From Tenacibaculum singaporense (lineage in GTDB: Bacteria; Bacteroidota; Bacteroidia; Flavobacteriales; Flavobacteriaceae): DNA of 64,000 nucleotides. Location: contig NZ_CP032548.1 of assembly GCF_003867015.1 (NCBI RefSeq), positions 3,291,001-3,355,000 on the forward strand, read 5' to 3'. Positions within the stretch are counted from its first letter, which is position 1; each line of letters starts with the position of its first letter. The notes under the pieces are model-generated. The model worked only from the letters and a program-made list of their open reading frames with translations. It ran no database searches and was not told the origin of the DNA. Position numbers and translations under genes: made by a program. This document shows positions 33,276 through 41,824 of this stretch, piece after piece.

Positions 33276-34265
33276 ATGAATTACACTAGAGAGAAATTAA
33301 ATTCAATTAATGCACAAAGTGGTAAGCCTGTAGATTTTGACAAGATTGTACAAACTCTTGCCAACAAGGTATTTGCCAATGAAGAAATTAGTTTAGCTGA
33401 AGAACAATTTGTTTGTCCTATTATTGAAAATCTTAGAAATTATCAAGGAGAAAAAGAGTTAAACATTCAAGATTATAATTCTTGTAAAAACTATCTTTTC
33501 CGAAATAAATACTTACTATATTTTAGTGATTTAAACGGTCACAAAAAAGTATATGATTTTGATGGAGAAATTCCAGTTGAAAAAAAACGTGTAGATGTTT
33601 CGTTCTTACAAAAAGAATATGATGATTGGAATTCTTTTATTAGTAATAAATTAAATGGAAGTGAATTAATCAATTATGTTTCTCAAGAAACAAAAAATCA
33701 GATAAAGAAGTTAGACAAATATTGTGAAAAGTTAAGTATTGGAACCAATAGAAAAAAGTACTTAAAGAAATCATTAACCCTTCACGGAAAATATATATAT
33801 CTATTAGTAAAAGAGTTCTATCAAGAATTAGGAAAAGATGAAGAAATCATTGAATTAAATGGTGAAAAAATATTAATTGACGGATTTACATATGTCCATA
33901 CGATGTTTAGGCATTATTCTGAGCAAATAAAAGAACATCAAACTGAAAAATCTTATCATTTTGATAAAAACATTGGATTTAAAAGCATTCCTGATTTTTT
34001 ACTAAAAGCGATTAAATGTTATCAAAAGACACCTGAAAGCAATACATTCAATAATAAATGTTTGAATATAATTTTTAATGATAGAATTTATGCTATTTGG
34101 TTCAGACCTTACACAAAATACTTAAAAGGAAATAAACGAATAAATTATTACAGAGTTCAAACATTTTATCCAGTTGAAAATAAAAATGATTTAGACAAAC
34201 TCAACAGTTATAAACAAATTAATACTGATTGTGGTTTCAGTTACCTAATTGAAAATATTACATAA
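33276..34265 (+). CDS. Hypothetical protein, AT-rich, unrecognised
   Basis: This 329-residue protein is read from the ATG at 33276; the longer frame begins with TTG inside the promoter. No signal peptide or membrane helix. It is Lys/Tyr/Asn rich and mostly helical up to about residue 240. The last 75 residues switch to strands (NIIFNDRIYAIWFRPYTKYL, INYYRVQTFYPVEN), a layout that weakly recalls small RelE/barnase-like nuclease domains at protein C-termini; I cannot assign this. It is followed by another unknown gene 22 bp later. Confidence 0.5.
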   Translation: MNYTREKLNSINAQSGKPVDFDKIVQTLANKVFANEEISLAEEQFVCPIIENLRNYQGEKELNIQDYNSCKNYLFRNKYLLYFSDLNGHKKVYDFDGEIPVEKKRVDVSFLQKEYDDWNSFISNKLNGSELINYVSQETKNQIKKLDKYCEKLSIGTNRKKYLKKSLTLHGKYIYLLVKEFYQELGKDEEIIELNGEKILIDGFTYVHTMFRHYSEQIKEHQTEKSYHFDKNIGFKSIPDFLLKAIKCYQKTPESNTFNNKCLNIIFNDRIYAIWFRPYTKYLKGNKRINYYRVQTFYPVENKNDLDKLNSYKQINTDCGFSYLIENIT

Positions 34266-34287
34266 CCCAGTGTATAAAAATCTTTTA

Positions 34288-34707
34288 ATGATAAAAAATT
34301 CTATTCTGAAATTATGGATTTGGATAACTTTTATAAAAAATAAAGAAACATTACCTACAAAATCAAAAAACACAAATCCTAAGATGGAACACGAAGGTCT
34401 TTCAGGAGCCTTCATTTGGGAAGATGAAGGGTTATGGGATTTAAGAAATCATCATTTAGCCGATGCCTTTAAATATGTAATTCATCATAGAATGAAATTA
34501 GTTGCGGGACCTGATAATGATGTTGGTGTTATGCGTTCCTATAGTTTTGATAAACAAATTTTTGAAATGGCTAAAAAATATTTTCCTGACTGGATTGGAT
34601 TTGACGAATCTAGATGCTCATACAATCCTGAATTAGCTGAGAGGATAATGAGAATTAGAAAGGTTGCAGATTGGAGATTTCAAAAAATGCTGGATGAGAA
34701 ATATTAG
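34288..34707 (+). CDS. Hypothetical small protein, unrecognised
   Basis: A 139-residue frame from the ATG at 34288; a TTG at 34249 would overlap the previous gene, and a later ATG at 34384 would give a 107-residue core beginning MEHEGLSGAFIWEDEG. The first 30 residues are basic and hydrophobic (LKLWIWITFIKN) and could be a membrane anchor. The core is rich in Trp, His and acidic residues. It follows the preceding unknown gene closely, so the two may act as a pair. No family recognised. Confidence 0.45.
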   Translation: MIKNSILKLWIWITFIKNKETLPTKSKNTNPKMEHEGLSGAFIWEDEGLWDLRNHHLADAFKYVIHHRMKLVAGPDNDVGVMRSYSFDKQIFEMAKKYFPDWIGFDESRCSYNPELAERIMRIRKVADWRFQKMLDEKY

Positions 34708-34735
34708 CTAACTATATTCAAACAAAATTCTACAA

Positions 34736-34813
34736 TCATCTCAAAAACTCCTCTCTAGGAATTTCTCTCGCGCCTAAACTTGCTAAATGGTCGTTATACA
34801 CTTGGCAATCGAT
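34736..34813 (-). pseudogene. Fragment of the 3' end of aat
   Basis: Reading on the minus strand, 25 codons encode the C-terminus of leucyl/phenylalanyl-tRNA-protein transferase (IDCQVYNDHLASLGAREIP then REEFLR, stop). The intact gene at 36882 ends REEFLKWL. Over 34731-34813 versus 36883-36965 I count 7 differences in 83 bp; the changes within the coding part are mainly at wobble positions and the final Trp codon is TGA here. No other part of aat is present, so this is a non-functional remnant left by duplication or recombination. Confidence 0.85.
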
Positions 34814-34895
34814 TATTATCTTTTAATTTACTAATTTCGCTGTTGGCTGATATAATTTATTAAAGCGAATACATACCCTTAACCTTCTTAGTAAA

Positions 34896-35522
34896 ATGAC
34901 TGAATTCGATCAACTATTTAAAGCTTTAAATATCACAGAAGAAAATCTGAAAAAAGAAATTCTTAACGTAGGAGTTGTTCAAACTGTTTCAAAAGCTTCC
35001 TTTATTGTTGAGCAAGAAAAATATATTAAATGGTTAGCGATAGTTATCTCTGGAAAAGTTAGGGTTTGGCAAGAAAATGAAAACAGACAAATTCTTCTTT
35101 ATTATGTTACCCCAATCCAAACATGTGTTTTATCACTTTCTGCTACATTTAGAGATTGTAAAAGTGTTATAAATGCTAAAACAGAAGAAGAAACTACTGT
35201 AATTAAAATACCTGTTCAATATATTAATGATTGGGGGTATAAATATAAATCTTGGAACAAATTCACTACAGATGCTTTTATCAATAGTTACGAAGATTTA
35301 CTGCATTCCTATAAAAATTTAGCTTTTAACAAAATTGATAAGCGCCTATTAGATTATATGCAATCTATATGTAAAAAGAATAATACCACTTACATTAATA
35401 TCTCTCATAGCAAGCTAGCTCAAGAAATAGGTACTACTCGTGAAGTTGTTTCTAAAATTTTAAAGCAGTTTGAACTTTCTGGAATTGTCAATCTCAAGTT
35501 TAAACAAATAGAACTACTTTAA
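34896..35522 (+). CDS. Crp/Fnr-family transcriptional regulator
   Basis: A 208-residue protein. Residues about 20-130 form the cyclic-nucleotide-binding-type sensor (FIVEQEKYIKWLAIVISGKVRVW) without the Arg/Ser phosphate cassette needed for cAMP, and without the Fnr Cys cluster. Residues about 150-208 form the HTH with recognition helix IGTTREVVSKILKQF. It precedes the hydrolase gene, whose promoter carries a 22-bp Crp-like inverted repeat at 35553, so it is probably the activator of that gene. Confidence 0.9.
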   Translation: MTEFDQLFKALNITEENLKKEILNVGVVQTVSKASFIVEQEKYIKWLAIVISGKVRVWQENENRQILLYYVTPIQTCVLSLSATFRDCKSVINAKTEEETTVIKIPVQYINDWGYKYKSWNKFTTDAFINSYEDLLHSYKNLAFNKIDKRLLDYMQSICKKNNTTYINISHSKLAQEIGTTREVVSKILKQFELSGIVNLKFKQIELL

Positions 35523-35552
35523 AAAAGTACTTTTTTTAAACTTTATTTTACC

Positions 35553-35574
35553 ACTTGTATCAAAAGGTACAGGT
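35553..35574. promoter_or_regulatory. Candidate Crp/Fnr operator
   Basis: ACTTGTATC (35553-35561), AAAA, GGTACAGGT (35566-35574): arms match at 7 of 9 positions and give the TGT-N10-ACA core of Crp/Fnr sites. The centre is about 44 bp upstream of the start expected from the TACATTTG box at 35594-35601, the class II activator position. Confidence 0.55.
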
Positions 35575-35593
35575 TTTACTTTTCTTCTCATTC

Positions 35594-35601
35594 TACATTT
35601 G
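35594..35601 (+). promoter_or_regulatory. -7 box of the hydrolase gene
   Basis: TACATTTG, 28 bp before the ATG at 35630. No good -33 TTTG, which fits dependence on an activator bound just upstream. Confidence 0.5.
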
Positions 35602-35629
35602 TCATATAATTATTCAACAAAATATTAAA

Positions 35630-36805
35630 ATGACAAAAACAAATTATTCACTCATTGCAATTGCAATTTTTTCGATATTCAATATGGGATGCTCGAATGC
35701 TCAAAAAATTGAAAAAGAAGTCTTAGAAGCTAGTAAAAACTGGATTGCTAATTTTAACAACGGAAATACTACAGAAGTTTCAAATGCTTATACAGAAGAT
35801 GCTATTATGGTAGCCAAACCTTTTGGAAGTTTTGAGGGACGGGAAGCTATAAGTGAATTTTGGACGCCTTTTATAAAATCAGGTGCTTCTAATTTAAAAT
35901 ACACCAATACAAGAGTAAAAGTATTAAACCCAACCAAAGCCATTATTTCTTCAGATTGGAGTATGAATGTTGGTGAAGGTATTATTACTAACGAAACTTG
36001 GGTAAAAATAAATGGTACATGGAAACTACAACATGACCATTTTGAAGTAAAAAAACAATTTAACAAAAACAACATGGACAAAAAAGAAACCTATGTATTA
36101 GTGCACGCGGCTTGGTTAGGCGGATGGCAATGGGAAAACGTATCAAAAACTCTTAAAGAAAACGGTCACAAAGTATTAACACCAGATTTACCGGGTCATG
36201 GAAGTGACAAAACAGCTCCTGAGAATATTACAATGGATGATTATGTTAAAACACTAACAGATATTCTTGATAAGCAAGATGCTCCGGTAATTTTAGTTGG
36301 GCATAGTTTTAATGGAATTACGATAAGCAGAGTTGCCGAATTAAGACCTAATAAAGTAAAAAAACTGGTTTATTTAACTGCCTTTTTACTACCTAGTGAA
36401 GGTTCTTTTTTCAAGGCTGTACAAGGTGTTCAAAACTCTATCGCAGTTGAAAACTTTCACTTATCAGACGATAATACATGTGCCGTAATAACAGAAAATG
36501 AGATACAAAATGCTTTTGCTCACGACATTCCCAAAGAAGCTTTCGACAAAGCAAAACCGTATATAGTAGCAGAACCAGCAAAACCTTTAATGTACGAATT
36601 ACAAATAAGCGATGAAAATTTCGGTAAAATTCCTAAATACTATATTGAATGTACAGAAGATAAAGCCATACCTATTGAAGTACAAAGAGCAATGTATAAA
36701 GGAAAAACAGAAAAATCATACTCTTTAAACTCTAGCCATACACCAAACTTTTCACAACCTGAAAATCTTGCTGATATTCTTTTAGAAATATCGAATGAAA
36801 AATAA
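35630..36805 (+). CDS. Lipoprotein fusing a SnoaL/DUF4440-like domain to an alpha/beta hydrolase
   Basis: This 391-residue protein is read from the ATG at 35630, which gives a lipobox with Cys21 (NMGC); the longer frame begins TTG. Residues about 26-145 form a SnoaL-like/DUF4440 domain (NWIANFNNGNTTEVSNAYTE, TWVKINGTWKLQHDHF). Residues 150-391 form an alpha/beta hydrolase: LVHAAWLGGWQWENV oxyanion region, nucleophile GHSFNG (Ser226), acid Asp344 (CTEDKAIP) and His370 (SSHTPNF). It resembles EstC/salicylate-esterase-like hydrolases. An internal Met149 stands exactly at the domain border, where a stand-alone hydrolase would start, so the gene looks like an in-frame fusion. Confidence 0.85.
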   Translation: MTKTNYSLIAIAIFSIFNMGCSNAQKIEKEVLEASKNWIANFNNGNTTEVSNAYTEDAIMVAKPFGSFEGREAISEFWTPFIKSGASNLKYTNTRVKVLNPTKAIISSDWSMNVGEGIITNETWVKINGTWKLQHDHFEVKKQFNKNNMDKKETYVLVHAAWLGGWQWENVSKTLKENGHKVLTPDLPGHGSDKTAPENITMDDYVKTLTDILDKQDAPVILVGHSFNGITISRVAELRPNKVKKLVYLTAFLLPSEGSFFKAVQGVQNSIAVENFHLSDDNTCAVITENEIQNAFAHDIPKEAFDKAKPYIVAEPAKPLMYELQISDENFGKIPKYYIECTEDKAIPIEVQRAMYKGKTEKSYSLNSSHTPNFSQPENLADILLEISNEK

Positions 36806-36826
36806 AGAAGCTAAATAGTGACAGTT

Positions 36827-36857
36827 AAAGCATAAACCCAATAGGTTTGTGCTTTTT
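36827..36857 (+). terminator. Terminator after the hydrolase gene
   Basis: A 12-bp stem with one mismatch (36827-36838 with 36844-36855), between convergent hydrolase and aat genes. Confidence 0.75.
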
Positions 36858-36881
36858 CACTTTTTACAAAAAAACAACTTA

Positions 36882-37505
36882 TTACAACCACTTTAAAAAC
36901 TCCTCTCTAGGAATTTCTCTCGCGCCTAAACTTGCTAGATGGTCGTTATATACTTGACAATCGATAAGTTTGTAGCCTCCTTTTTGAGCTAAATGGATAA
37001 ACGCAACTTTACTCATATTGTTTACTTTACTAAACATACTTTCGCCACAAAAAACGCCATTTCCTAAATCTACTCCATACAAACCTGCAACCAGTTTGTC
37101 GTCCATCCATACCTCAATAGATTTTGCATAGCCTTTATCGTGTAGGTTTATATAAGCATCTTCCATTTCATCGGTAATCCAGGTACCTAATTGATCAAAA
37201 CGATTGATGTGTCGGCAATTAAAAATAACATCGCCAAAAGCTTTGTTTTCTGTTATCGTGAAACCACCTTTTCGCAATACCTGTTTCATCGATTTGGAAA
37301 TCTTCACTTCCTCAGGAAATAACACCATACGCTCCCATGGAGAATACCAAACAATCGGTTCCCCTTCATTAAACCATGGAAAGATTCCATGTTGGTAGGC
37401 ATACACCAATCGTTCAGCCGATAAATCACCGCCTAAAGCCAGTAAACCATCATCAGTAGCCAACTCATACGGAGGAAACTCTATTTTTTCAGAAAGCCAA
37501 ATCAT
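36882..37505 (-). CDS. aat: Leucyl/phenylalanyl-tRNA-protein transferase
   Basis: This 207-residue cytoplasmic enzyme adds Leu or Phe to N-terminal Arg/Lys, marking proteins for ClpAP/ClpS. Family signatures are GLLALGGDLSAERLVYAYQHG (near 20), FPWFNEGEPIVWYSP (42-56), GVFCGESMFS and the C-terminal DCQVYNDHLASLGA. Length is normal for the family. A partial copy of its last 25 codons lies at 34736-34813. Confidence 0.96.
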   Translation of the reverse strand: MIWLSEKIEFPPYELATDDGLLALGGDLSAERLVYAYQHGIFPWFNEGEPIVWYSPWERMVLFPEEVKISKSMKQVLRKGGFTITENKAFGDVIFNCRHINRFDQLGTWITDEMEDAYINLHDKGYAKSIEVWMDDKLVAGLYGVDLGNGVFCGESMFSKVNNMSKVAFIHLAQKGGYKLIDCQVYNDHLASLGAREIPREEFLKWL

Positions 37506-37589
37506 TCGTTATATTCTTTTTTACAAAAATACTATATCCGTGAATTCAACATAAAAGTTTTATTAATAAAACAAAGTATAGTCGCTATC

Positions 37590-37656
37590 AGCGAAGCTCG
37601 CTGACGTTTCCTCAACACAACGGAACCATTAGCGTGACGCGCTGAGGTTTCCTCAA
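37590..37656. repeat. Two 26-bp REP-like units
   Basis: Unit 1 is 37590-37615 and unit 2 is 37631-37656, 41 bp apart start to start and identical at 21 of 26 positions. Each begins AGCG, contains CGCTGA and ends GTTTCCTCAA, and each can fold through AGCG/CGCT; unit 1 includes the perfect hairpin CAGCGA-AGC-TCGCTG. They lie between the fatty-acid transporter gene and aat. Confidence 0.6.
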
Positions 37657-37663
37657 TAAACTC

Positions 37664-39043
37664 TTAAAACAAGGTAAGTCCTAACAAATAAATTACGCTA
37701 CCTACCACCATTGCAATTAACGTGTAGGGTAAAATTTCTTTTGCTTTTAGTTTTGTAATTCCTAATAAAGGTAATGCCCAAAAAGGCTGTAACATATTAG
37801 TTATTTGGTCTCCGTATGCTAGTGCCATAATTGCCTTAGGTAACGGAACTCCTAATTTTAATGCACTCTCTACCACAATAGGGCCTTGTACAACCCATTG
37901 CCCTCCTCCACTCGGTACAAAAATATTAACCAAACCAGCACTAAAAAACGTAAATATGGGTAAGGTAGTTGCGGTTGCTATCGACACAAAAAAGTCAGAA
38001 ATTAAAGTAACCATCCCCGTGCTTTTCATCACCCCCATAATACCAAAATACAACGGAAACTGAATTAAAATTCCGGAAACATCACTAATCGATTCTCCTA
38101 CAGCGTTGGTAAACTTTTTAAAACTTCCGTGTAGCATAATTCCTAACCCTAACATAAAAAAGTTAATTAAGTTAGGCGTAATTTTTAACTGCTGAATGTC
38201 TGCCCAATAACGATAACTAAACGCTACTAAAATCAACACACCAAAAGCAATAGCTAACCACTGAGAACTATCTAGTTTTTCTGCTTGAGTGCTAACCTTT
38301 TCATCAGTATGCATTTTATATTCTGGTAAATTAATCGCTGTAGGAGTTGCTTTCTTCCCTAAAAAATAGAAGGTTGCCGATACCGCAGCTACTACCACGA
38401 AAAAAATCAGCAAATTCCACCAACTAAAAATCGTTTGAGAATAATCAATCACATCAGGTATTTGAGCTAAAACCTCATCCGAAGAAACCGATTGCATAAT
38501 ACTTTTTATATGTCCGCTTTCGTTAATTTTTATCGGTGCTGATCCAGAAATTCCACCATGCCAAACCATCAATCCCATATAACCCGCCGCTCCAATAATT
38601 GGGTAATTTAGTTTGATGTTATGTTGTTGGGCATGTTCTGCTACTTTACGTGCCAACAAAGCACCAAAGATGAGTCCTAGTCCCCAATTAAAAAAAGCTA
38701 CCAACATGGTAGTACAACTTACAATAGCTGCGCTGTTTGCTGTGTTGGTACAGAATTTTGTTACTTTTAAAATTAAATTACTCACAGGCTTACTCAACAC
38801 CAACACATGCCCTAATACCAAAATCAACATCATTTGATAGGCAAAAACGAGTAATCCGTTAGACCAAATTCCGTTTTCCCAAAATTGTAACACCTCTAAA
38901 GAATAGTTTACTACTGAGCTTTCTGCTGGTTTTGTAAAAAACAGTGCTAATAAAAGAGTTAGCAGTGTTAATAATATAGCGATGGTAAAAGGTGAGGGTA
39001 AATATTTTTTAAAAACATTTTCTATAACCTGCGTAATCTTCAT
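37664..39043 (-). CDS. atoE: Short-chain fatty acid transporter (AtoE family)
   Basis: This is a 459-residue inner-membrane protein with about 12 hydrophobic helices. Family features are the N-terminal KYLPSPFTIAILLTLLTLLL, NWGLGLIFGALLAR, MVWHGGISGSAP, and the highly conserved FVPSGGGQWVVQGPI near residue 370, followed by AYGDQITNMLQPFWALP. AtoE imports short-chain fatty acids such as butyrate or acetoacetate. It is divergent from the FAD oxidoreductase gene. The 3' side contains REP-like units rather than a terminator. Confidence 0.92.
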   Translation of the reverse strand: MKITQVIENVFKKYLPSPFTIAILLTLLTLLLALFFTKPAESSVVNYSLEVLQFWENGIWSNGLLVFAYQMMLILVLGHVLVLSKPVSNLILKVTKFCTNTANSAAIVSCTTMLVAFFNWGLGLIFGALLARKVAEHAQQHNIKLNYPIIGAAGYMGLMVWHGGISGSAPIKINESGHIKSIMQSVSSDEVLAQIPDVIDYSQTIFSWWNLLIFFVVVAAVSATFYFLGKKATPTAINLPEYKMHTDEKVSTQAEKLDSSQWLAIAFGVLILVAFSYRYWADIQQLKITPNLINFFMLGLGIMLHGSFKKFTNAVGESISDVSGILIQFPLYFGIMGVMKSTGMVTLISDFFVSIATATTLPIFTFFSAGLVNIFVPSGGGQWVVQGPIVVESALKLGVPLPKAIMALAYGDQITNMLQPFWALPLLGITKLKAKEILPYTLIAMVVGSVIYLLGLTLF

Positions 39044-39097
39044 AGTTTAAAGTTTGATTTGCTAAAAATAATCAAATAGAATAAATAGTTTTTTACC

Positions 39098-39105
39098 TAG
39101 TTTTG
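39098..39105 (+). promoter_or_regulatory. -7-like box immediately before an ATG
   Basis: TAGTTTTG lies 4 bp before the ATG at 39110, which would make the message nearly leaderless if it is real. Confidence 0.35.
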
Positions 39106-39109
39106 CAAT

Positions 39110-40666
39110 ATGGTAAAAGAACTTCAATTACGTGTTAATTTAGTAGAAGAACGCAAAGACAATGTATTACAGCTAAAAGCTGCTAAGAAGCTAGGTATTA
39201 ATATAGCTGATATTACTAGCGTAAAGGTGTTACGTAAATCGATTGATGCACGTAAAAAAGAAGTTATTTTTAATTATAAGGTAGCGGTGTACATTAACGA
39301 ACCGCAACCTGATACTCCTGATTATATTTTTGAATATCAAGATGTATCGAATGCGAAAGAGATTCATATTGTAGGTTTTGGTCCTGCGGGAATGTATGCA
39401 GCACTTCGCTGTATTGAGTTAGGCTATAAACCTATTGTGTTAGAGCGTGGTAAAAATGTACAAGATCGTCGTAGAGATTTACGTGCTATTAATCAATTTC
39501 ATGAGGTAAACCCAGATTCTAACTATTGTTTTGGTGAAGGTGGTGCAGGAACGTATTCTGACGGAAAATTATACACCCGTAGTTTAAAGCGTGGTGATGT
39601 TCGTAAAATATTTGAAAACTTAGTATATCACGGTGCTACCGATCAAATTTTAGTAGATGCGCATCCACACATAGGAACGAACAAACTTCCGAAGATTATT
39701 CAAAATATTCGTGAAACGATTTTAAAACATGGTGGTGAAGTTCATTTTGAAACTCGTGTGACCGATTTTATCGTTAAAAACAATAAGCTACAAGCTATTC
39801 AGTTACAAAACGGAACGGAAATGGCTGTAAATGCTGTTGTTTTGGCTACTGGTCATTCGGCAAGAGATATTTATGAGCTACTACACAAAAAAGACATTTT
39901 GCTAAAAGCGAAATCGTTTGCTATGGGAGTTCGTATAGAGCATCCGCAAGAAATTATTGATCAAATTCAGTATAGTTGTACAGGTCAACGTGATGAGTTA
40001 CTACCTGCTGCTGCGTATAGTTTAGTACACCAAGTAGGAAACCGTGGAGTGTATTCATTCTGCATGTGTCCTGGTGGATTCATTGTTCCTGCGGCAACTG
40101 CCAATGGTGAAGTGGTGGTAAACGGAATGTCGCCTTCGCGTCGTAATAACAAGTTTGCCAACTCTGGTATTGTAGTTGAAATTAATGTTGATAAAGATTT
40201 ACCGAAGTATGAAAAATACGGAGTTTTAAAAGGATTACAATATCAAAAAGATTTAGAAAAGTTAGCATTTAACGCAGGTGGAAGAAGTCAGGTTGCTCCA
40301 GCTCAACGTTTAACCGATTTTGTGGAAGGTAGATTGTCTTCTTCTTTAAATGACTGTTCGTATCAACCAGGGTTGAATTCTTCTCCGCTACACTCACTAC
40401 TTCCTAAATTAATTGGAAGTAGATTACGTAAAGGTTTTGCGGCTTTCGGACAAAAAATGCACGGTTATTATACTGCGGAAGCAAACATTGTTGGAGTGGA
40501 GTCTAGAACCTCATCACCTGTAAATATTCCAAGAAAAGAAAACCTTGAACATCCACAAATTGAAGGACTCTTTCCTTGTGGTGAAGGTGGTGGTTATGCG
40601 GGTGGTATTATTTCAGCTGCTATGGACGGTGAACGTTGTGCTGAGGCTGCCATTACAAACCTGTAA
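39110..40666 (+). CDS. FAD-dependent dehydrogenase (COG2509 type)
   Basis: A 518-residue flavoprotein. An N-terminal 85-residue domain (LRVNLVEERKDNVLQLKAAKK) precedes the FAD motif VGFGPAGMYAALRC (about 93-106) and LERGKNVQDRRRD. The GEGGAGTYSDGKLYTR segment, FCMCPGGFIVPAA and the C-terminal GLFPCGEGGGYAGGIISAA match the COG2509 family of uncharacterised FAD-dependent dehydrogenases. Substrate and partner are unknown. Confidence 0.9.
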   Translation: MVKELQLRVNLVEERKDNVLQLKAAKKLGINIADITSVKVLRKSIDARKKEVIFNYKVAVYINEPQPDTPDYIFEYQDVSNAKEIHIVGFGPAGMYAALRCIELGYKPIVLERGKNVQDRRRDLRAINQFHEVNPDSNYCFGEGGAGTYSDGKLYTRSLKRGDVRKIFENLVYHGATDQILVDAHPHIGTNKLPKIIQNIRETILKHGGEVHFETRVTDFIVKNNKLQAIQLQNGTEMAVNAVVLATGHSARDIYELLHKKDILLKAKSFAMGVRIEHPQEIIDQIQYSCTGQRDELLPAAAYSLVHQVGNRGVYSFCMCPGGFIVPAATANGEVVVNGMSPSRRNNKFANSGIVVEINVDKDLPKYEKYGVLKGLQYQKDLEKLAFNAGGRSQVAPAQRLTDFVEGRLSSSLNDCSYQPGLNSSPLHSLLPKLIGSRLRKGFAAFGQKMHGYYTAEANIVGVESRTSSPVNIPRKENLEHPQIEGLFPCGEGGGYAGGIISAAMDGERCAEAAITNL

Positions 40667-40683
40667 TAATTAACAAATATTTG

Positions 40684-40715
40684 TTGGTGTAATTTCTAAT
40701 TACCTCGTACTTTTG
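40684..40715 (+). promoter_or_regulatory. Candidate promoter for the VTT-domain gene
   Basis: TTG (40684-40686), 21 nt, TACTTTTG (40708-40715), 30 bp before the ATG at 40746. Confidence 0.4.
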
Positions 40716-40745
40716 CTATTCCTAAAAATTAGAGGCTTTTTAGCG

Positions 40746-41381
40746 ATGAGTAAAAAGAATAAAAAAAATAACAAAAAGAAAATAGATAAGCCGCATTATA
40801 AACGTTTGCACAACTACTATAATCGCACTGGTTTTTACATGTTCATTTGGATTAGCTTGAAGAAAGCTTTTTGGCCAATTGTTGGAGCTGTTGTTGGTAT
40901 ATTATTATTTAACAAGTATGTTTATAATATTAACGATGGTTTACAACATATGACTGAAACTTTTTCTAGAACTGGAGTTTTAGTTACTTTTTTTATTTCT
41001 GAAACAATTTTAGGATTAATTCCGCCAGAGATTTTCATCGCATGGTCTAAGAAAACTGAAGATCCTATTGTAAATATTTCTTTATTAGCGACACTATCTT
41101 ATTTAGGAGGTTTGTGTGCTTATTTTATAGGTAGAGCTTCTTTAAAGATTGACTCAGTAAGAAATTATTTAGAGGTTAAAATGGCTAAAAACCTTAAAAA
41201 CACTAGTAAATGGGGTGGTTTTTTAATTTTAGTAGGTGCACTATTACCTCTACCTTTTGCCATTAGCTGTTTAACTGCTGGTATGATTAAATACCCTTTT
41301 AAAAATGTAGTTTTTGTAGGCTTATTTCGTTTTGCTCGTTTTGCTATTTATGCATGGGCTATTTTTTCGGTAGTAAATTAA
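40746..41381 (+). CDS. VTT/DedA-like (YqaA-type) membrane protein
   Basis: This 211-residue inner-membrane protein is read from the ATG at 40746 (the longer frame starts TTG). A very basic N-terminus (SKKNKKNNKKKIDK) precedes a first helix (about 40-58). The re-entrant segment ISETILGLIPPEIFIAW and the C-terminal ILVGALLPLPFAISCLTAGM match the VTT fold of DedA/YqaA proteins, several of which flip phospholipids or undecaprenyl phosphate. It is followed 12 bp later by the DUF1456 gene. Confidence 0.82.
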   Translation: MSKKNKKNNKKKIDKPHYKRLHNYYNRTGFYMFIWISLKKAFWPIVGAVVGILLFNKYVYNINDGLQHMTETFSRTGVLVTFFISETILGLIPPEIFIAWSKKTEDPIVNISLLATLSYLGGLCAYFIGRASLKIDSVRNYLEVKMAKNLKNTSKWGGFLILVGALLPLPFAISCLTAGMIKYPFKNVVFVGLFRFARFAIYAWAIFSVVN

Positions 41382-41393
41382 CTTAAAACAATT

Positions 41394-41642
41394 ATGGGAC
41401 TAACTAACAACGATATTTTTAAAAAGCTACGAGTAGCACATAAATTAAGAGATACTGATATTATTGACATCTGTGCTTTGGTAGATTTTAAAGTTTCTAA
41501 ATCGGAAATCAACGCTATTTTTAGAAAAGAAGATCATCCTAAGTATATGGAATGCGGCGATCAGTTTTTACGTAACTTTTTAAACGGATTAATTATTCAT
41601 TTAAGAGGTCCGATGCCTGAGAAAAAGCCAACAAAAAAGTAA
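41394..41642 (+). CDS. DUF1456 (YehS-like) protein, single repeat
   Basis: This 82-residue cytoplasmic protein has the DUF1456 features NDIFKKLRVAHKLRDTDI and FRKEDHPKYMECGDQFLRNFLNGL. E. coli YehS, about 150 residues, contains two such repeats, whereas this has one, so it probably dimerises. Function unknown. It is probably co-transcribed with the VTT gene and is followed by a strong terminator. Confidence 0.85.
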   Translation: MGLTNNDIFKKLRVAHKLRDTDIIDICALVDFKVSKSEINAIFRKEDHPKYMECGDQFLRNFLNGLIIHLRGPMPEKKPTKK

Positions 41643-41670
41643 CCACACCACTAACACTTATATAATTAAA

Positions 41671-41701
41671 AAACCTTCTGAATTAAATCAGAAGGTTTTT
41701 A
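41671..41701 (+). terminator. Terminator after the DUF1456 gene
   Basis: An 11-bp perfect stem (41671-41681 with 41688-41698), 6-nt loop, T-run. Confidence 0.9.
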
Positions 41702-41824
41702 TTTTCCCCTTAAATTTCTCAATCAATAATTATTTATTGAATGATTATGATACAAATATATAACCGTCTTTTGATACATTAAAAGGGATATCCGTAAGTA
41801 TAAATGTAGTTTTCCGCAAAACAA

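Noticed and set aside
35555-35629. Upstream extension of the hydrolase lipoprotein
   Set aside because: TTG start overlaps the Crp-like operator, and the lipoprotein signal begins at 35630.
34708-36881. Insertion sequence between the two aat ends
   Set aside because: No transposase or terminal inverted repeats; genes inside are a regulator and a hydrolase.
37573-37656. CRISPR array
   Set aside because: Only two imperfect units, hairpin-forming, no cas genes; fits REP-like repeats better.
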